Source: Welwitschia mirabilis
Taxonomy: Eukaryota > Gnetophyta > Gnetopsida > Welwitschiales
Assembly: GCA_051453625.1 (NCBI GenBank)
Contig: JBOZIK010000001.1
Span: forward strand, 294,276,276-294,316,504
Length of the DNA: 40,229 nt
Reading direction: 5' to 3'
This document shows positions 29,715 through 40,229 of this stretch, piece by piece. Made by a program: the position numbers and the translations under genes. The notes under the pieces are model-generated. The model had not been told where the DNA came from. It was given only the letters and a program-made list of their open reading frames with translations, and did not search any database. Position 1 is the first letter of the stretch, and every line of letters begins with the position of its first letter.

Positions 29715-32052
29715 GTGGGAGTTAAAAAGAGTCACTAAAGAGTTATTTTTGAACTTTTTAAATACAATTTTAAGGATTTCAATAACATATGTAGACTTCT
29801 TACACTATATTAAGACATTTAGATGTAAAATATACGATAGATTAACATGTCTTATAGAATGGTTTTATAAATCATAATTGTAAGCAACATTTTTATAATT
29901 TTCAACATGATAAACTAAAGTACAAATCAAAAGTTCCAACACCCATAATATCTCAATAGTTGCACAAAAAAGCTAGCCAGATGGGTATCAATGTGTCATG
30001 AGTGTCCATTACAAATCAAAAGTACAAAAAAGGCTAAATCCATGCTATTCACTCGATTTAGAATATGTTTTATCCGAATCTTTATCCTCAACTTCTTCGT
30101 CTTCTTCATCATTAGCTGATGATTCAAATCGTATTTCTACTTCGAAATGGACTAGTTTAACAAGTGTAAACTATGACAAACATAATACGCTAAATCTTGT
30201 TAGAATTGTTGCCTTATCCTAATTGTGATCCACTAAATTTTGAGAGAATGTTTGTGTTAGACATAACTTATGTCCACACTGTGAATGTAATCAAAAGTAG
30301 AATTGTTGCCTTATCCTAATTGTGATCCACTAAATTCTGAGAGAATGTTTGTGTTAGACATAATTTATGTCCCCATCGTGAATGTAATCAAAAGCATATT
30401 TTATAAATGATAAAGGATGGACACCAACATGACAATCTTCAGATGGAATTAAACTAATTTATAATTACATTAAGCAATCCTGCAAGACTATTACTGATGA
30501 TCATAGCCTTCATGAACAAGCACATCCATCAAATCTCATCTCTGAGATTCCATGGGTCTAGCATGCATTCAATGAATATAAAAAAAAAATACTATATATC
30601 ATCCTACGTAATCAACATAGTAATGTATTGTGATATTGAATCTGTTTATGCTCTACGAACAAATGTGGAAAGATAGAATGGTAGATTGGATCAAGCAATC
30701 TTAAGATATTCTCTTATTCTTCCAACCTGTCATCCACCTAACATAAATTCTGCCTTTGAATTGTTAATTTTGTTGCTATTTGAGCCTGCAAACTTAGCAT
30801 TTGCTATGATGACAGGAAACCATTGGTGCAGCATGAAAAAGAATCAATTGTGGCATTCCTTTTTTATTAATTCTTATTTAATGTTGGAATGATTATGAAG
30901 CATACTACATTTCACGTTCATTCCAATGTGAGATTCATTAAAGTTTTTCATCTATTCAAGCATGTGGTAGGTCCCTTGATAGTGATTTAAGGTTCATTCT
31001 GGCTTTTACCTTTTGTCTTCTAAATTATGTTTTCACTGTTTCCCCCCCATATAGCTCTTTTGCATGGTACATATTCTGTTATTACTGATTAATCTTTTGC
31101 ATCTGCATTAGATTCTGGGGTCAAGTTTGATACTTTTTCTTTTGCCTTTGTTGTTAATGGAAATCTGGTAACTTTAATAGCATCCACATTCATTGCCCCT
31201 TATTGGGTGCCTTGAGCCATATTCTCAGAATGACCACGCCAGGCATGGGAATTCACAAATATGCCTAGTATCATACAGCCACAGTGCGGCTGTCATAGAA
31301 TCCTGGAACCATAGAATCGCATTGAGACTTAGATTTGATGCATTTTTGGCTGTCTTGATTCCCAGTCCTTGGCAATCCAACACTTGTGATTTGAGGGCGA
31401 GGGAGAATCTATGGCACGACCTTTTATTGCAAGTCACAACTCACAAGTGTTGTTTAGAAAGATCCTAAAGGAAAACATAACGTTTAGGATCTGATACAAC
31501 TGTATCTTTTATTTTCTTTAGAATTAATATGATATAGTGCTTCTTTGTTAGCATTGTTGCCTTTTGCAATTGCTTGGCTAGGTTTACCTTGGATACCAGT
31601 TTGTGGCTGATCTCTTAAAGGAGCAGTTTGTGAGCTTGAATGTTAAGTAGGAGACGTGAACAGCACAGTCTTCTTCTTTCGTTTCTTGAATGTGGAGAAA
31701 GTTTGCTTTCTTTAGCTTCTTAGTATTGAAAAAGGAAGTACATAAATCAAAATTCCATATCGTCCAATAGAATGTTTTGTTCTTGCATAAGACAAGTAAC
31801 TTCATTTATTTATTCTTTTTGTATATGGCATATAAATTGAATTATGTTATGGTGGCTTGACCCTTGAAACTCTCAGCCATTATTTTTAACTGCCATTGGC
31901 TAACCATCTGTCCTTTTTCAATTATAATCAAGTTGTAATAGCCGAATGCCACTAGCTGAAATTGATGTTTAAAGGAACATGTTAAATTGAATATGATTAT
32001 TATTATAAATAAAATAATTTTTTGGATATATAACTGATCCATAATTGCATAG
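29715..32052 (+). other. Intron 1, last part
   Basis: Non-coding AT-rich sequence up to the acceptor ttgcatag at 32052. It holds the 97-bp tandem repeat. A 74-codon Ser-rich frame at 29998-30222 matches nothing I know. Confidence 0.6.
30201..30394. repeat. 97-bp tandem duplication in intron 1
   Basis: Units 30201-30297 and 30298-30394 both start tagaattgttgcc and end gtaatcaaaag. They differ at only a few bases near the middle. Confidence 0.9.
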
Positions 32053-32173
32053 GCTGATGGATGGATAGTTGAACATATTGGCTTACTGGCTAACCCAAAT
32101 CACCAAAGGCCAACAAGATTTTGGGGAGTTTATACAAAGCTAAAGATATTCAACATGACTTCCTACCAAAAAG
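32053..32173 (+). CDS. IPUT1: IPUT1-like gene, exon 2
   Basis: 121 bp after acceptor gcatag. It encodes ADGWIVEHIGLLANPNHQ and RPTRFWGVYTKLKIFNMTSY, the block of GT8 that helps form the sugar-nucleotide pocket; FWGVYTKL is nearly invariant in PGSIP6/IPUT1 proteins. Ends caaaaag|gttcgt with one base carried over (phase 1). Confidence 0.93.
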
Positions 32174-32301
32174 GTTCGTATCATAATGTTGTTACAGGAT
32201 CTTTTACTGTGGTTATGATTTGAAAAAGTCTTGTATTTCATTTAAGATCACTTAAAAGTTTTTAATTCTTTTTCTGTGAATTATTTGGATACAATCCACA
32301 G
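32174..32301 (+). other. Intron 2 (128 bp)
   Basis: Short GT-AG intron (gttcgt...atccacag), unlike the long introns 1 and 4. Confidence 0.9.
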
Positions 32302-32487
32302 TTGTCTACCTTGATGCTGATGTTATAGTTCTGAGAAGCATTGAAGACCTCTTTCAATGTCAAAAGTTCTGTGCAAATTTGAAGCATTCTGAAAGATTAA
32401 ATTCTGGAGTAATGGTTGTGGAGCCCTCTGAGATTGTTTTCAAGGATATGATGAACAAGGTCACGTTATTGCCGTCTTATACAGGAG
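32302..32487 (+). CDS. IPUT1: IPUT1-like gene, exon 3 with catalytic DxD
   Basis: 186 bp. It encodes VVYLDADVIVLRSIEDLF, whose DAD is the GT8 DxD motif that binds Mn2+ and UDP-sugar, then FCANLKHSERLNSGVMVVEP, where the NSGVMV block lines the active site. Ends acaggag|gtctaa in phase 1. All expected catalytic residues of this part are intact, so the gene looks functional. Confidence 0.95.
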
Positions 32488-33350
32488 GTCTAAACTGCTT
32501 CTTTTTCTTTTTTTTATCTGACTTTATGCTGCTTCATAGTAGTTTGATGTATTGAGTTGTCATACAAATTCTGAATAGCTTTCATCAGATACAGGTTATC
32601 ATTTGATTACAACACCAGAAAAGCATATTCACTCTTACCTAAAAAAGGGTTCATGATCTGGACTTGTTTCAATTGTACCATTGTTTTCTTATTTAGTGGT
32701 TTCATACCTTCACTTGTATGAAAAGTACAAAGGTTGATAGTCAGTTGTTGTAAACCCATAGTAAAGATTTATATGACCAGTTTTGACGGCTCAAGTAATA
32801 TTCAGAAGTATGAGTTTTGTGGTTTAGAGAGTAGCAGTCAGAAAATGAAGTATTCTTGAATTATATTTGTTCATATGTTGAAATCCATCTCCATTATTTT
32901 TATGCAAGGAGTGCTATGGCATTTGAAAATTGTCAGGATTCACCGTGACTCATTTGAATTAAAGGCTGTTATAATAAGCCTAGGTCTTACAGGTTTTGAA
33001 CTACTTCATCACCTTTTAGGGGTAATTTTGCCTGGGTTAGATCATTAATAGGAATTTGATTTATCAGTAACTGTAACTACCATTTTGGCTATTGTAATGC
33101 CGATCTCTCTGCCCTTATGTCCATTTTCCATAGTGTGGCAGTTTATTTATATTTTTTATCTATTAAAGGATTCAATTTGGTTGATTAATCATTTGATCCT
33201 CAAAGATTATAGAGTAAAATGTCAATTGATTTATATTTTCTTTTCTTAGTAACTCATGGGAGATGCATACTAATAATGGCCTCAGATTATGCTTTGTTTT
33301 GAATGAGAGTATTAATCTTTGATTTCTGGGGTTCTTTTTAATGCTTGCAG
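32488..33350 (+). other. Intron 3 (863 bp)
   Basis: GT-AG intron (gtctaa...tgcttgcag). AT-rich, with no mobile-element coding seen. Confidence 0.9.
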
Positions 33351-33514
33351 GAGACCAAGGTTTCCTTAACTCCTATTTCCCAGATTTTCCCAATGCTCAT
33401 CTTTTTGAGCCTAATTTATCTCCTGATCAACTGAAGTCTCGTACAGAACCATCGATGGAACGCCTTTCAACCTTGTACAATGCTGATGTAGGATTGTACG
33501 TATTGGCCAACAAG
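33351..33514 (+). CDS. IPUT1: IPUT1-like gene, exon 4
   Basis: 164 bp. It encodes GDQGFLNSYFPDFPNAHLF, MERLSTLYNADVGLYVLANK. The GDQGFLN motif is a GT8 hallmark in the acceptor-side loop. Donor aacaag|gtttgt in phase 0. In relatives the next residues form the H..G..KPW motif region; I searched the rest of the window by eye and did not find it, so exon 5 lies beyond 40229. Confidence 0.93.
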
Positions 33515-36500
33515 GTTTGTTGAACTTACAAGTCTTCACACTAACTTTTGAAAGGCAAAAGATCAATCCTTTGAAGGAATTTTACTATTTCTTTATTATT
33601 GTTACAAGAGTTATGCCGCTGGAATGATTGTAAAAGTCCTCATGATAACAGTAGAAGTGACTCTGTTATATTTCATCCTGTAGAATAAGTTAGCTGTAGT
33701 TTAGATTTAGGCTTTATTTTAAATTCTTAATTAAGGTTGTTCAGGATATAAAGGAATTATATTAATAAATTCTCTTGTCTGGAATTTCTCTCAATAACAA
33801 ATGAAATAGGAAATTTCTCAGCAAATAAGAATTTTCTTTTATTTTAGAGTATGGAACAACGTGATATTTCAGAAAAGTGATTGAAAATATGAAGTTTCTC
33901 CCAAATTGGTGAAATTTTGAATAGTTAGATCAATTGTGTTCACCATTTAAGTAGTGAATCATTTTGATAGGTAAAATTTGATAATCAATATCTTGCATTT
34001 GTGTATAAATTTTCTGCTACATTCTTACTCACATCTGTATGGTTGATATGAACTTTCAATCATAATTTAAAAAATGTTTCTTCTGTGCTTTGATTGAACT
34101 AAATTGATTCACAGGAAAGCTTGGAAGCAGTCACTTGCCAAAAAAAGGCCATTTACGGTGTCATAAAACTCAATATTCATTGGCTGCTTGCTTAGAACGA
34201 TATACCCATTTTTTAAAAAAATATTTTACACTTGAAAAAATCACTTCTGTTAGATGGTTTCTCATACACCTATGCATGTCATAGTTTGATATATAATGTT
34301 TGCATCATTTCCTTTCTGGATATATTGGTATTTGATGTATACAGTCACCTTGGTGTTCTTTTTTTCTTATTGTGATTGATTGACTTCTGACCATTTTAAT
34401 AAATGTGTTTGTTTCCTTTTCTTCCCTCCATACACATGAAAGTCCTAGTGAGCCTCATTCCTTTCTTTAGTTATAGTTTTTTGCTTGTTGTACACCATGC
34501 TGGTGTAGGCAAATAATGAATTAATGCTGGTAGTAGCCAGAATAAGTCTATCCTTATTTGAAAGCAAAATGGACCTCTAGCCTTTTCATTTATTCTTCAG
34601 GTTTTTTTGTGATATTTCCCTTTAGGTAGGTGGAGATACCCAACTTCCATCTGCCTTTTCATCATGCTAAGCTTCTGCAATTTTATATTTTATCTTTTCC
34701 CTAGACGTTTGTGGGTGGTGATGAAGATACCTTGGTTCTGGATACTGAAGACTGATTTCTGTACATGTAAATTCTACAAAGATGTGTGGGATGTTTCAAT
34801 GGTTTTTACTTCTTTGACTGAAGATCTAGAATAGAGGTTGGTACTGCTAGGATTGTGGTGTGTAAGGAATCTCTAATCTTCAGTGGTTACCCTTGCCACT
34901 CCCTTGCTTTTCATGATCCTTTACATTACATCTAATGCTATAATTTATTAGGAAAAAAAAAGCGGATAAACTGATAAAGGATACCCTTGTTTGATGACCA
35001 TGCCTACCTTAAAGAAGTCCGCTCTCTTTCCCAAAGCCTCTGCCCTGCCAAGTGGTTGGACATGTGCTTTTGTTATGTCTACATTGTTAAATGTTGTTTG
35101 GAATTTAGAAAACAAAAAGGAAGGGGCAATTTCTTGTTTTTTTAGACAATAGAATGTTGTATGTACTTAGAATTGATGAAACTAGTCTGGTTCAAGCCAA
35201 CTAGCCAACCATTCGAGAAAAGAGGGATTCTGAGCCTCTTGTTTGTTTGAGAAGAAGAAGAATTCATGCCCTTCTTGTATGTTTTCAAATATCCTTTCCA
35301 TCAAAGTTTAAGAGGTCAGGCCAATTAAAGAATTTTCAAATATCCTTTCCATCAAAATTTAAGATTTCAGGCCAATTAAAGAATCCATTCTTTCTATCAA
35401 ACTCAATTCTGAACCTCTTGTTTGTTTGCAAAAATTATTTGGAGGGAAGAAGCACCTCTCATAAAAATTCAGTGTTCCTTTTTATTATTTTCATTGTTGT
35501 TTTGTGTAGGCTCATGATTTTCATTCTGCTTTTCATTAGTATTCTCATTTTTCTCTTTGTTTTCTATGTTGTCATTATTTAGGGTTTTCTGTTGGAATGT
35601 GGACTTATTTCCTACTTGAAAAATAGAACCTACAATTAGTTATTGGATTGAGACAAACATTTGCACTATATGTTTTATATGATCATTGTGCTTTTTGTTA
35701 GCATGACATTTACCTCTAGGGACTTTCCCATTACGACCTCCATTTTTCCTTGCATTTTGTTGTACTACTCCTACCTTCTTGGGCTTGCAACATGTGAGTG
35801 ATTTACCATCCATGGTGACCATCCTTTGCCAGATGAACAAGAAAGGATAAAAAAAATTCTGTATTGCAATCTGTATTTCTGCCATGCACTATGAATTTCC
35901 AATGATTTCGTCTTCATAATTTTCTCCCTCTCTGCCCATGCACAAAACCATGCGAATAACATTTTTGTCAAATTTGCAGCGATTCAATAAAACCCTATGA
36001 CAGATGAATGCGGCCAAAAAAGTAGTGAAAAGGCTACACTTCTTCAAGAGTTAGACTTTGGAACTTGTCTCACTTTTGCTAAATGTAAAGTTTCAGCTGA
36101 GTTTGCATAAACAATAATTTTTCACAGCTGAGTATATGCCAAATATTTGCCACACTGGATGTCAATTGAGTTTGACATGAAAACAAGTCTTGTGGCGAGT
36201 CCAAGTTTTAGAGTAATTCAGGTAATGTTCTACTCCTTTCCCTCCAGTAAGACCTTTTAAGATAAAATCTTATTTTTTTATTTTGGATGTACCCTTTTTT
36301 AAGTTTTACTTTTCAGAGAAGTTAGAAGTGATCATTTTTAGATCTCCATTTGGCTTCTGAAAAGAGAGGGAAAAAAGTTTTAAAAAAACTCACTGCCAGT
36401 TAGTGAACCCACTTTAAGGATTATTTATAGTCCTTAAAACCTGTTTCACATCTTTGCCTTTAAGAAAATTGTTATTTCTTTAGAAAATTTTCTTTTGTCT

Positions 36501-39274
36501 TTTTTCAATTCTTGCACCGCAAAGCATACTCATGTGTTTGATCTAATTGGATGCTTCGTTTAATTGAAAAGGAAGTTCTAGAACTACTTCCTCCAAACTT
36601 GCATTTTTGGATTGCATTCCTTTCTATTTTTCCCATTGGAAGAATACCAAATTGGCCAGGACTTTGAACTTTCTCTATCCTAGAGTATAACTATCTTTTG
36701 CAATATCTAATGTTTTGTACTACTTTCCCTAGCCTTTTGACTTGTCACCTATGTGTTCTTTTGATTGAGGTGTCTTGTGGTGTGGTATCTGCTTCTTGAA
36801 GCTTAACAATTTGCTATCATTCTTGGAGTTTTCACCCTTGTTTGGGCCTTTGAATAGAGATTTATATAGACTTTTTCTTCAAATTGTCTTGTGCCTTTTG
36901 TTCCTTTTATTTCCAAATTCAGAGGAATCACAAGTAAAGCTAGGAAACTCCCTGTGGTGAAAACTACTTCTTTAGCAAACACATAGGCTTGGAGTGAATT
37001 CTGTGTAACACTAAACCCCTGACTGGAATTGCATATGACCTTATATTGATGCTCTTACTCCAACATTTTCATATGCTTATTTTCATAGGGGAGATTGAAA
37101 CTAAGCAGGACAAAGTATTTTCTAGTTTCTTTTCACCTAAATAATGTGGAGGATGAAGCTAGCTTAAGCATTTACGACAACAAATCTTCTCTTGACTAGA
37201 CATGCCGATCCTAGGTTTAAACTAGCCTTGGAGTATAATATCTTTAGCTTTGTGGATAAGACCTACCACTCTTCCAGAAGGCTGTCCAAATAAGAGAATA
37301 TAGGTAGCCACTATTTGTTGAACCTTTTATGGTCAAGGAATGAAAATTTGCATCAACAACAACATTCGCAATTGTTGTACCTACATTGGATATCCATGTA
37401 AAGGTTTATGGTTATATTTGATAGGAGGATCAGCCCTAGAGGGGGATGACAAGGGTGATTTATACTTTAAAACTACCTTTAAAAATTATGTACTTAAAAA
37501 AATAATTAGTGTTAACATGCAGATAAAAACTATAACTATCAATAAAAGACAAGAATGGAGATTTGGGTTAATAATGATTAACAACCACTCTTTAGCCAAC
37601 AAAAGGGTCTTTAGCTATATTATATTACTTGATTAAATGTTTTTCCACGTTTATCATAAAAGCTTCCCCTTAGCCTATGGATTTTGGGACAAATCCACAA
37701 AGCTTATAGAAGGACAGGGATGGAATGGTAGATGTGCACTACTACACTATATTATTCCAAATTAAGCACAAAGAAGAAGAGCTCTTAAAGCTTGATGATA
37801 CAATGACATCTTGAAGAGAAGTGTGTTTTTCCCAAGAATACCATACAGAGAAAAATTTCAGAGACTGCAGGATGATTTTATTGCAAAGGAAGCACTAACT
37901 GTAAAAGAACTTTTTGATTCTACTAAAGTACGTAGGGCTTGTGATTGATTTGATAAATTCCAAATGATCTCCAATTCCTTAGATATTGCCTGAAACCACC
38001 TAGAATGTGCTAACATTCATGAAAAATTCAAATGGCGAGTTGATCGATTGACCTTAGGAAGCATCCAGTCGACTTGACAAGCATGCCAAAGATGTTTTGT
38101 GGAGATTTGGTTCCCTTAGAAAATGCTTGGCTGCCTTCAATACATTTCGTCTTCATATAGTGGTTACTAGCTGATTCAGTTTTTGACAAGGCACATCATG
38201 AAATCTTTAGGCCGCCCTCACTAGAGATATAGTTGACCAACTTGAAGCAAGACTTAAGAAAAATACCAAAGACCAATTTCTTAAGGTGGCATCAATGGCA
38301 AGACTTTTTCTAACAAACTCTCCCTTTCTTATTGATGACAATTAGAATAAGTTACTAAAGACAACTTCCCCTTAAATGAAGTTTATGAAAAGAAAAGATA
38401 CCTCTTTATATATGCAATAAAAATGAACAGAAGGCAACATCCACAAAACTTTCTATTAGATATCCAGTATTACAAGACATGTGATTGTTGGAAGTGAAGC
38501 CAAATCTCTTGATGTTATCTATTCTTTGGTAGTTTGACTTTATATCTTTTTATATAGTCCCCTTCTTGTTGTAATTTAATATCAAAGGGAGAAGGGAAGT
38601 CTAACGGGGTCATCTTGAAAGTTCTAGAAGTTAGGGTTAGGTTTTCTACCCTAAAAGAAAATCTATATAAAGATAGCGGAGGCATGGAATGCCTTAAGGG
38701 GTGTGGGAGTCAAGAGTTATCAGATTGGCTATTGAGGATGGCTTTCTTTATTCTAATAGAGAGTTCTGCATCGCTTCCGTGGTTTTTCCCCATTTTGGGG
38801 TTTTCCAAGTAAATCTAGTGCATTGATGATTGCATTTTGCTTTTGCTCTGCTACATTTTCCTAACAGTGATTAGGTAACACATATCATTTTGAGACAACC
38901 AGAAAAACATCCATTTGGCATACAACAAAAGTACGAGTATTACATTCTTCATCATATAAAGCTGGCTACAAACTGACAATATGTATTCGAAATAGAAGAA
39001 AAACACACTATAGAACAGAATATAACTTTGCATTTTGATATTGGGTGGCATTGTTGGCTTTAATACATCATATTACTACCCTTCTGGCATCAACAATAGA
39101 AGACAAAAAGATAGGGAAATAGCCGAGTTTGATCTTCTTCTTATGAGGAGGAAGTTGTAGCGAGTGATTCGTGACTGCCACTTGTTGTGTTAGCAACTGG
39201 AATGCCACCAACCACAAGAACGTCTTTAATATGTTTGGTGTGAGAGTCCATGACATCCAAAACATGAAAAATTT
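33515..39274 (+). other. Intron 4, first part (continues beyond the window)
   Basis: At least 6.7 kb in total. AT-rich, with a 51-bp tandem repeat at 35282. Open frames of 60-110 codons (for example 35247-35582 and 37340-37636) show no family signature. 38851-39265 on the minus strand may be decayed sequence downstream of the ORF at 39275-39730. Confidence 0.6.
35282..35383. repeat. 51-bp tandem duplication in intron 4
   Basis: Units 35282-35332 and 35333-35383 both start ttttcaaatatcctttcc and end caggccaattaaagaa, with a few mismatches between. Nearby ctgaacctcttgtttgtttg (about 35409) also repeats ctgagcctcttgtttgtttg (about 35231). Confidence 0.88.
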
Positions 39275-39860
39275 CTAGAGTCTGTTAGGCTTTATGCTTG
39301 GCTTGGAGGAAGAGGCTAGTTCATCAAAAATGTGTATACGAGACAAAGTGGTTGGATCAATGGGTTCCCTCAGGTTAAGCACTTCTTGATGATCTAGGCG
39401 ACGCACATTGAAGTGTGTGCAAATTTTGGGTATGAGAAAAGAACAGGGAATAGAACGCCTTTTATGGGATTGAAGTTGATGCACTATATGACAAAGCATG
39501 ATGAAAGGAGCATCAATATCCTTTCTCTTCTTCAAATAATATAGAAGATAGGCACAGTAATCAAAGAGTTCATCTTGACCAGCAATAGGGAGGAAGTTGA
39601 AAGAAAGAATGAGGTGATGAAGACGTAGTTTAGGGAGAATGTTTGAGGCTTTGAGAGTTTTCTTCCATTCCACATACTTGCCCCATTTCATTCTAGTGGT
39701 TTGCTCCTTTTCATGAAAGCTTTTTGCCAATGATCAAGGCTCCTATGCTCCCTCTTGGAAGGCCTATTAGGGTAGAGATAAAATCTGCAATAATCTTTAT
39801 TTCTTCAAAATAGAGGTAGTGAAAGTGGAATTTACAGCATCATACTTAGCATTGGAGGAG
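39275..39860 (-). pseudogene. Mobile-element ORF with plant-transposon-protein-like domain
   Basis: A 151-codon frame at 39275-39730 reads RLHHLILSFNFLPIAGQDEL, YCAYLLYYLKKRKDIDAPFI, IPCSFLIPKICTHFNV and a polar C-terminus. Upstream in another frame (about 39730-39820) are KIIADFISTLIGLPRGS. The order (IA..IGLP.G, then LL.Y.L...IN/D.P..I, then P...LI..I...F.V) recalls the domain called putative plant transposon protein in plant retroelements. A frameshift near 39725 separates the two parts. It lies antisense in intron 4, and its 5' end runs toward the window edge. Family name uncertain. Confidence 0.5.
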
Positions 39861-40229
39861 AAGAAGGATAACAAGTTCCTTGAATGTGTAAGACATAGCC
39901 CTAATTTACCTCATTGAGAAGTCGTTGAACAATCTTGAGGATTTGAAATTGCACTAGTTCACAAGTTTTTTCCATGGCAATAGGGCTTGTTTCAAAGTTT
40001 TCTTCAAATGCTCAATATCATCAGTTAACATCCTTATGAAATAGTATGTTGGAGGGTTGTTTGCAACCAACTTTTACTTCTTCGTGGAGCTTTCACTTAA
40101 CTGCCTTGAAGCTATCCTCGTGGAAGAAGGCAAAGAGCAAGGAGAATGGAAGATGAAAAGAGAGAGGTGGAGGAGAACAAACACTTAAATGAATGAAGAT
40201 AGAGGGTAGTAAAGAAGGGTTTCTGAAGG
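39861..40229 (-). other. Right edge: upstream part of the same mobile ORF
   Basis: On the minus strand there are fragments of a decayed leader, but no clear domain. It is still inside intron 4 of the IPUT1-like gene. Confidence 0.3.

Noticed and set aside
26310-29719. Target-site duplication for the copia element
   Set aside because: The 5-mers next to the two LTR-like repeats (acatg and gtggg) do not match.
29998-30222. Ser-rich 74-codon frame
   Set aside because: No homology recognised, and its end overlaps the 97-bp duplication in intron 1.
35640-35971. Two minus-strand frames of 66-81 codons
   Set aside because: They overlap in different frames and show no conserved motif; they lie inside intron 4.
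37340-37636. 98-codon plus-strand frame
   Set aside because: AT-rich with no domain, and no match to the expected IPUT1 C-terminal half.

Overview
This is AT-rich, intron-bearing plant nuclear DNA. It holds one recognisable host gene and many decayed retroelements. Its very long introns, filled with old LINE and LTR debris, suggest a gymnosperm. That is an inference, because no marker in the window fixes the species. I see no bacterial features, tRNA, rRNA or CRISPR.

Layout. 1-2668 is the 3' end of a plus-strand LTR retrotransposon: a polypurine tract and a 1.26-kb LTR with inverted termini, a TATA box, U3 repeats and an internal duplication. About 5.4-15.2 kb is a decayed plus-strand L1-type LINE (LINE-A). 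A 6.0-kb minus-strand L1 (LINE-B, 6096-12098, flanked by 11-bp target-site duplications) has landed inside its endonuclease region. 15.2-17.4 kb is AT-rich, with a diverged tandem duplication and a 100-N gap flanked by identical 32-bp sequence. 17439-19097 is an internally deleted minus-strand LINE (LINE-C). 19.1-21.4 kb holds a tRNA-derived-looking repeat and a fragment of a second, non-L1 class of non-LTR reverse transcriptase. 21403-23877 is a 5'-truncated LINE (LINE-D) with a target-site duplication.

The host gene starts at 24344 on the plus strand. Four exons (24344-24598, 32053-32173, 32302-32487, 33351-33514) join in frame to 242 codons of a GT8 glycosyltransferase very like inositol phosphorylceramide glucuronosyltransferase (IPUT1/PGSIP6/MOCA1). 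The rest of the gene lies beyond the right edge. Intron 1 (7.45 kb) contains a degenerate Ty1-copia element with unusually short LTR-like ends. Intron 4 (at least 6.7 kb) contains a minus-strand mobile-element ORF near the right edge.

The most unusual signal is in LINE-B. Downstream of its endonuclease, reverse transcriptase and zinc knuckle, and partly in frame with them, is a further coding region of about 430 codons. It has a globular domain, a Pro/Ser-rich linker and a C-terminal J-domain with the HPD motif. A related globular domain lies downstream of the reverse transcriptase in LINE-D, and a similar one appears alone in intron 4. This suggests an L1 lineage carrying an extra accessory module, in one copy joined to a DnaJ-type Hsp70-cochaperone domain.
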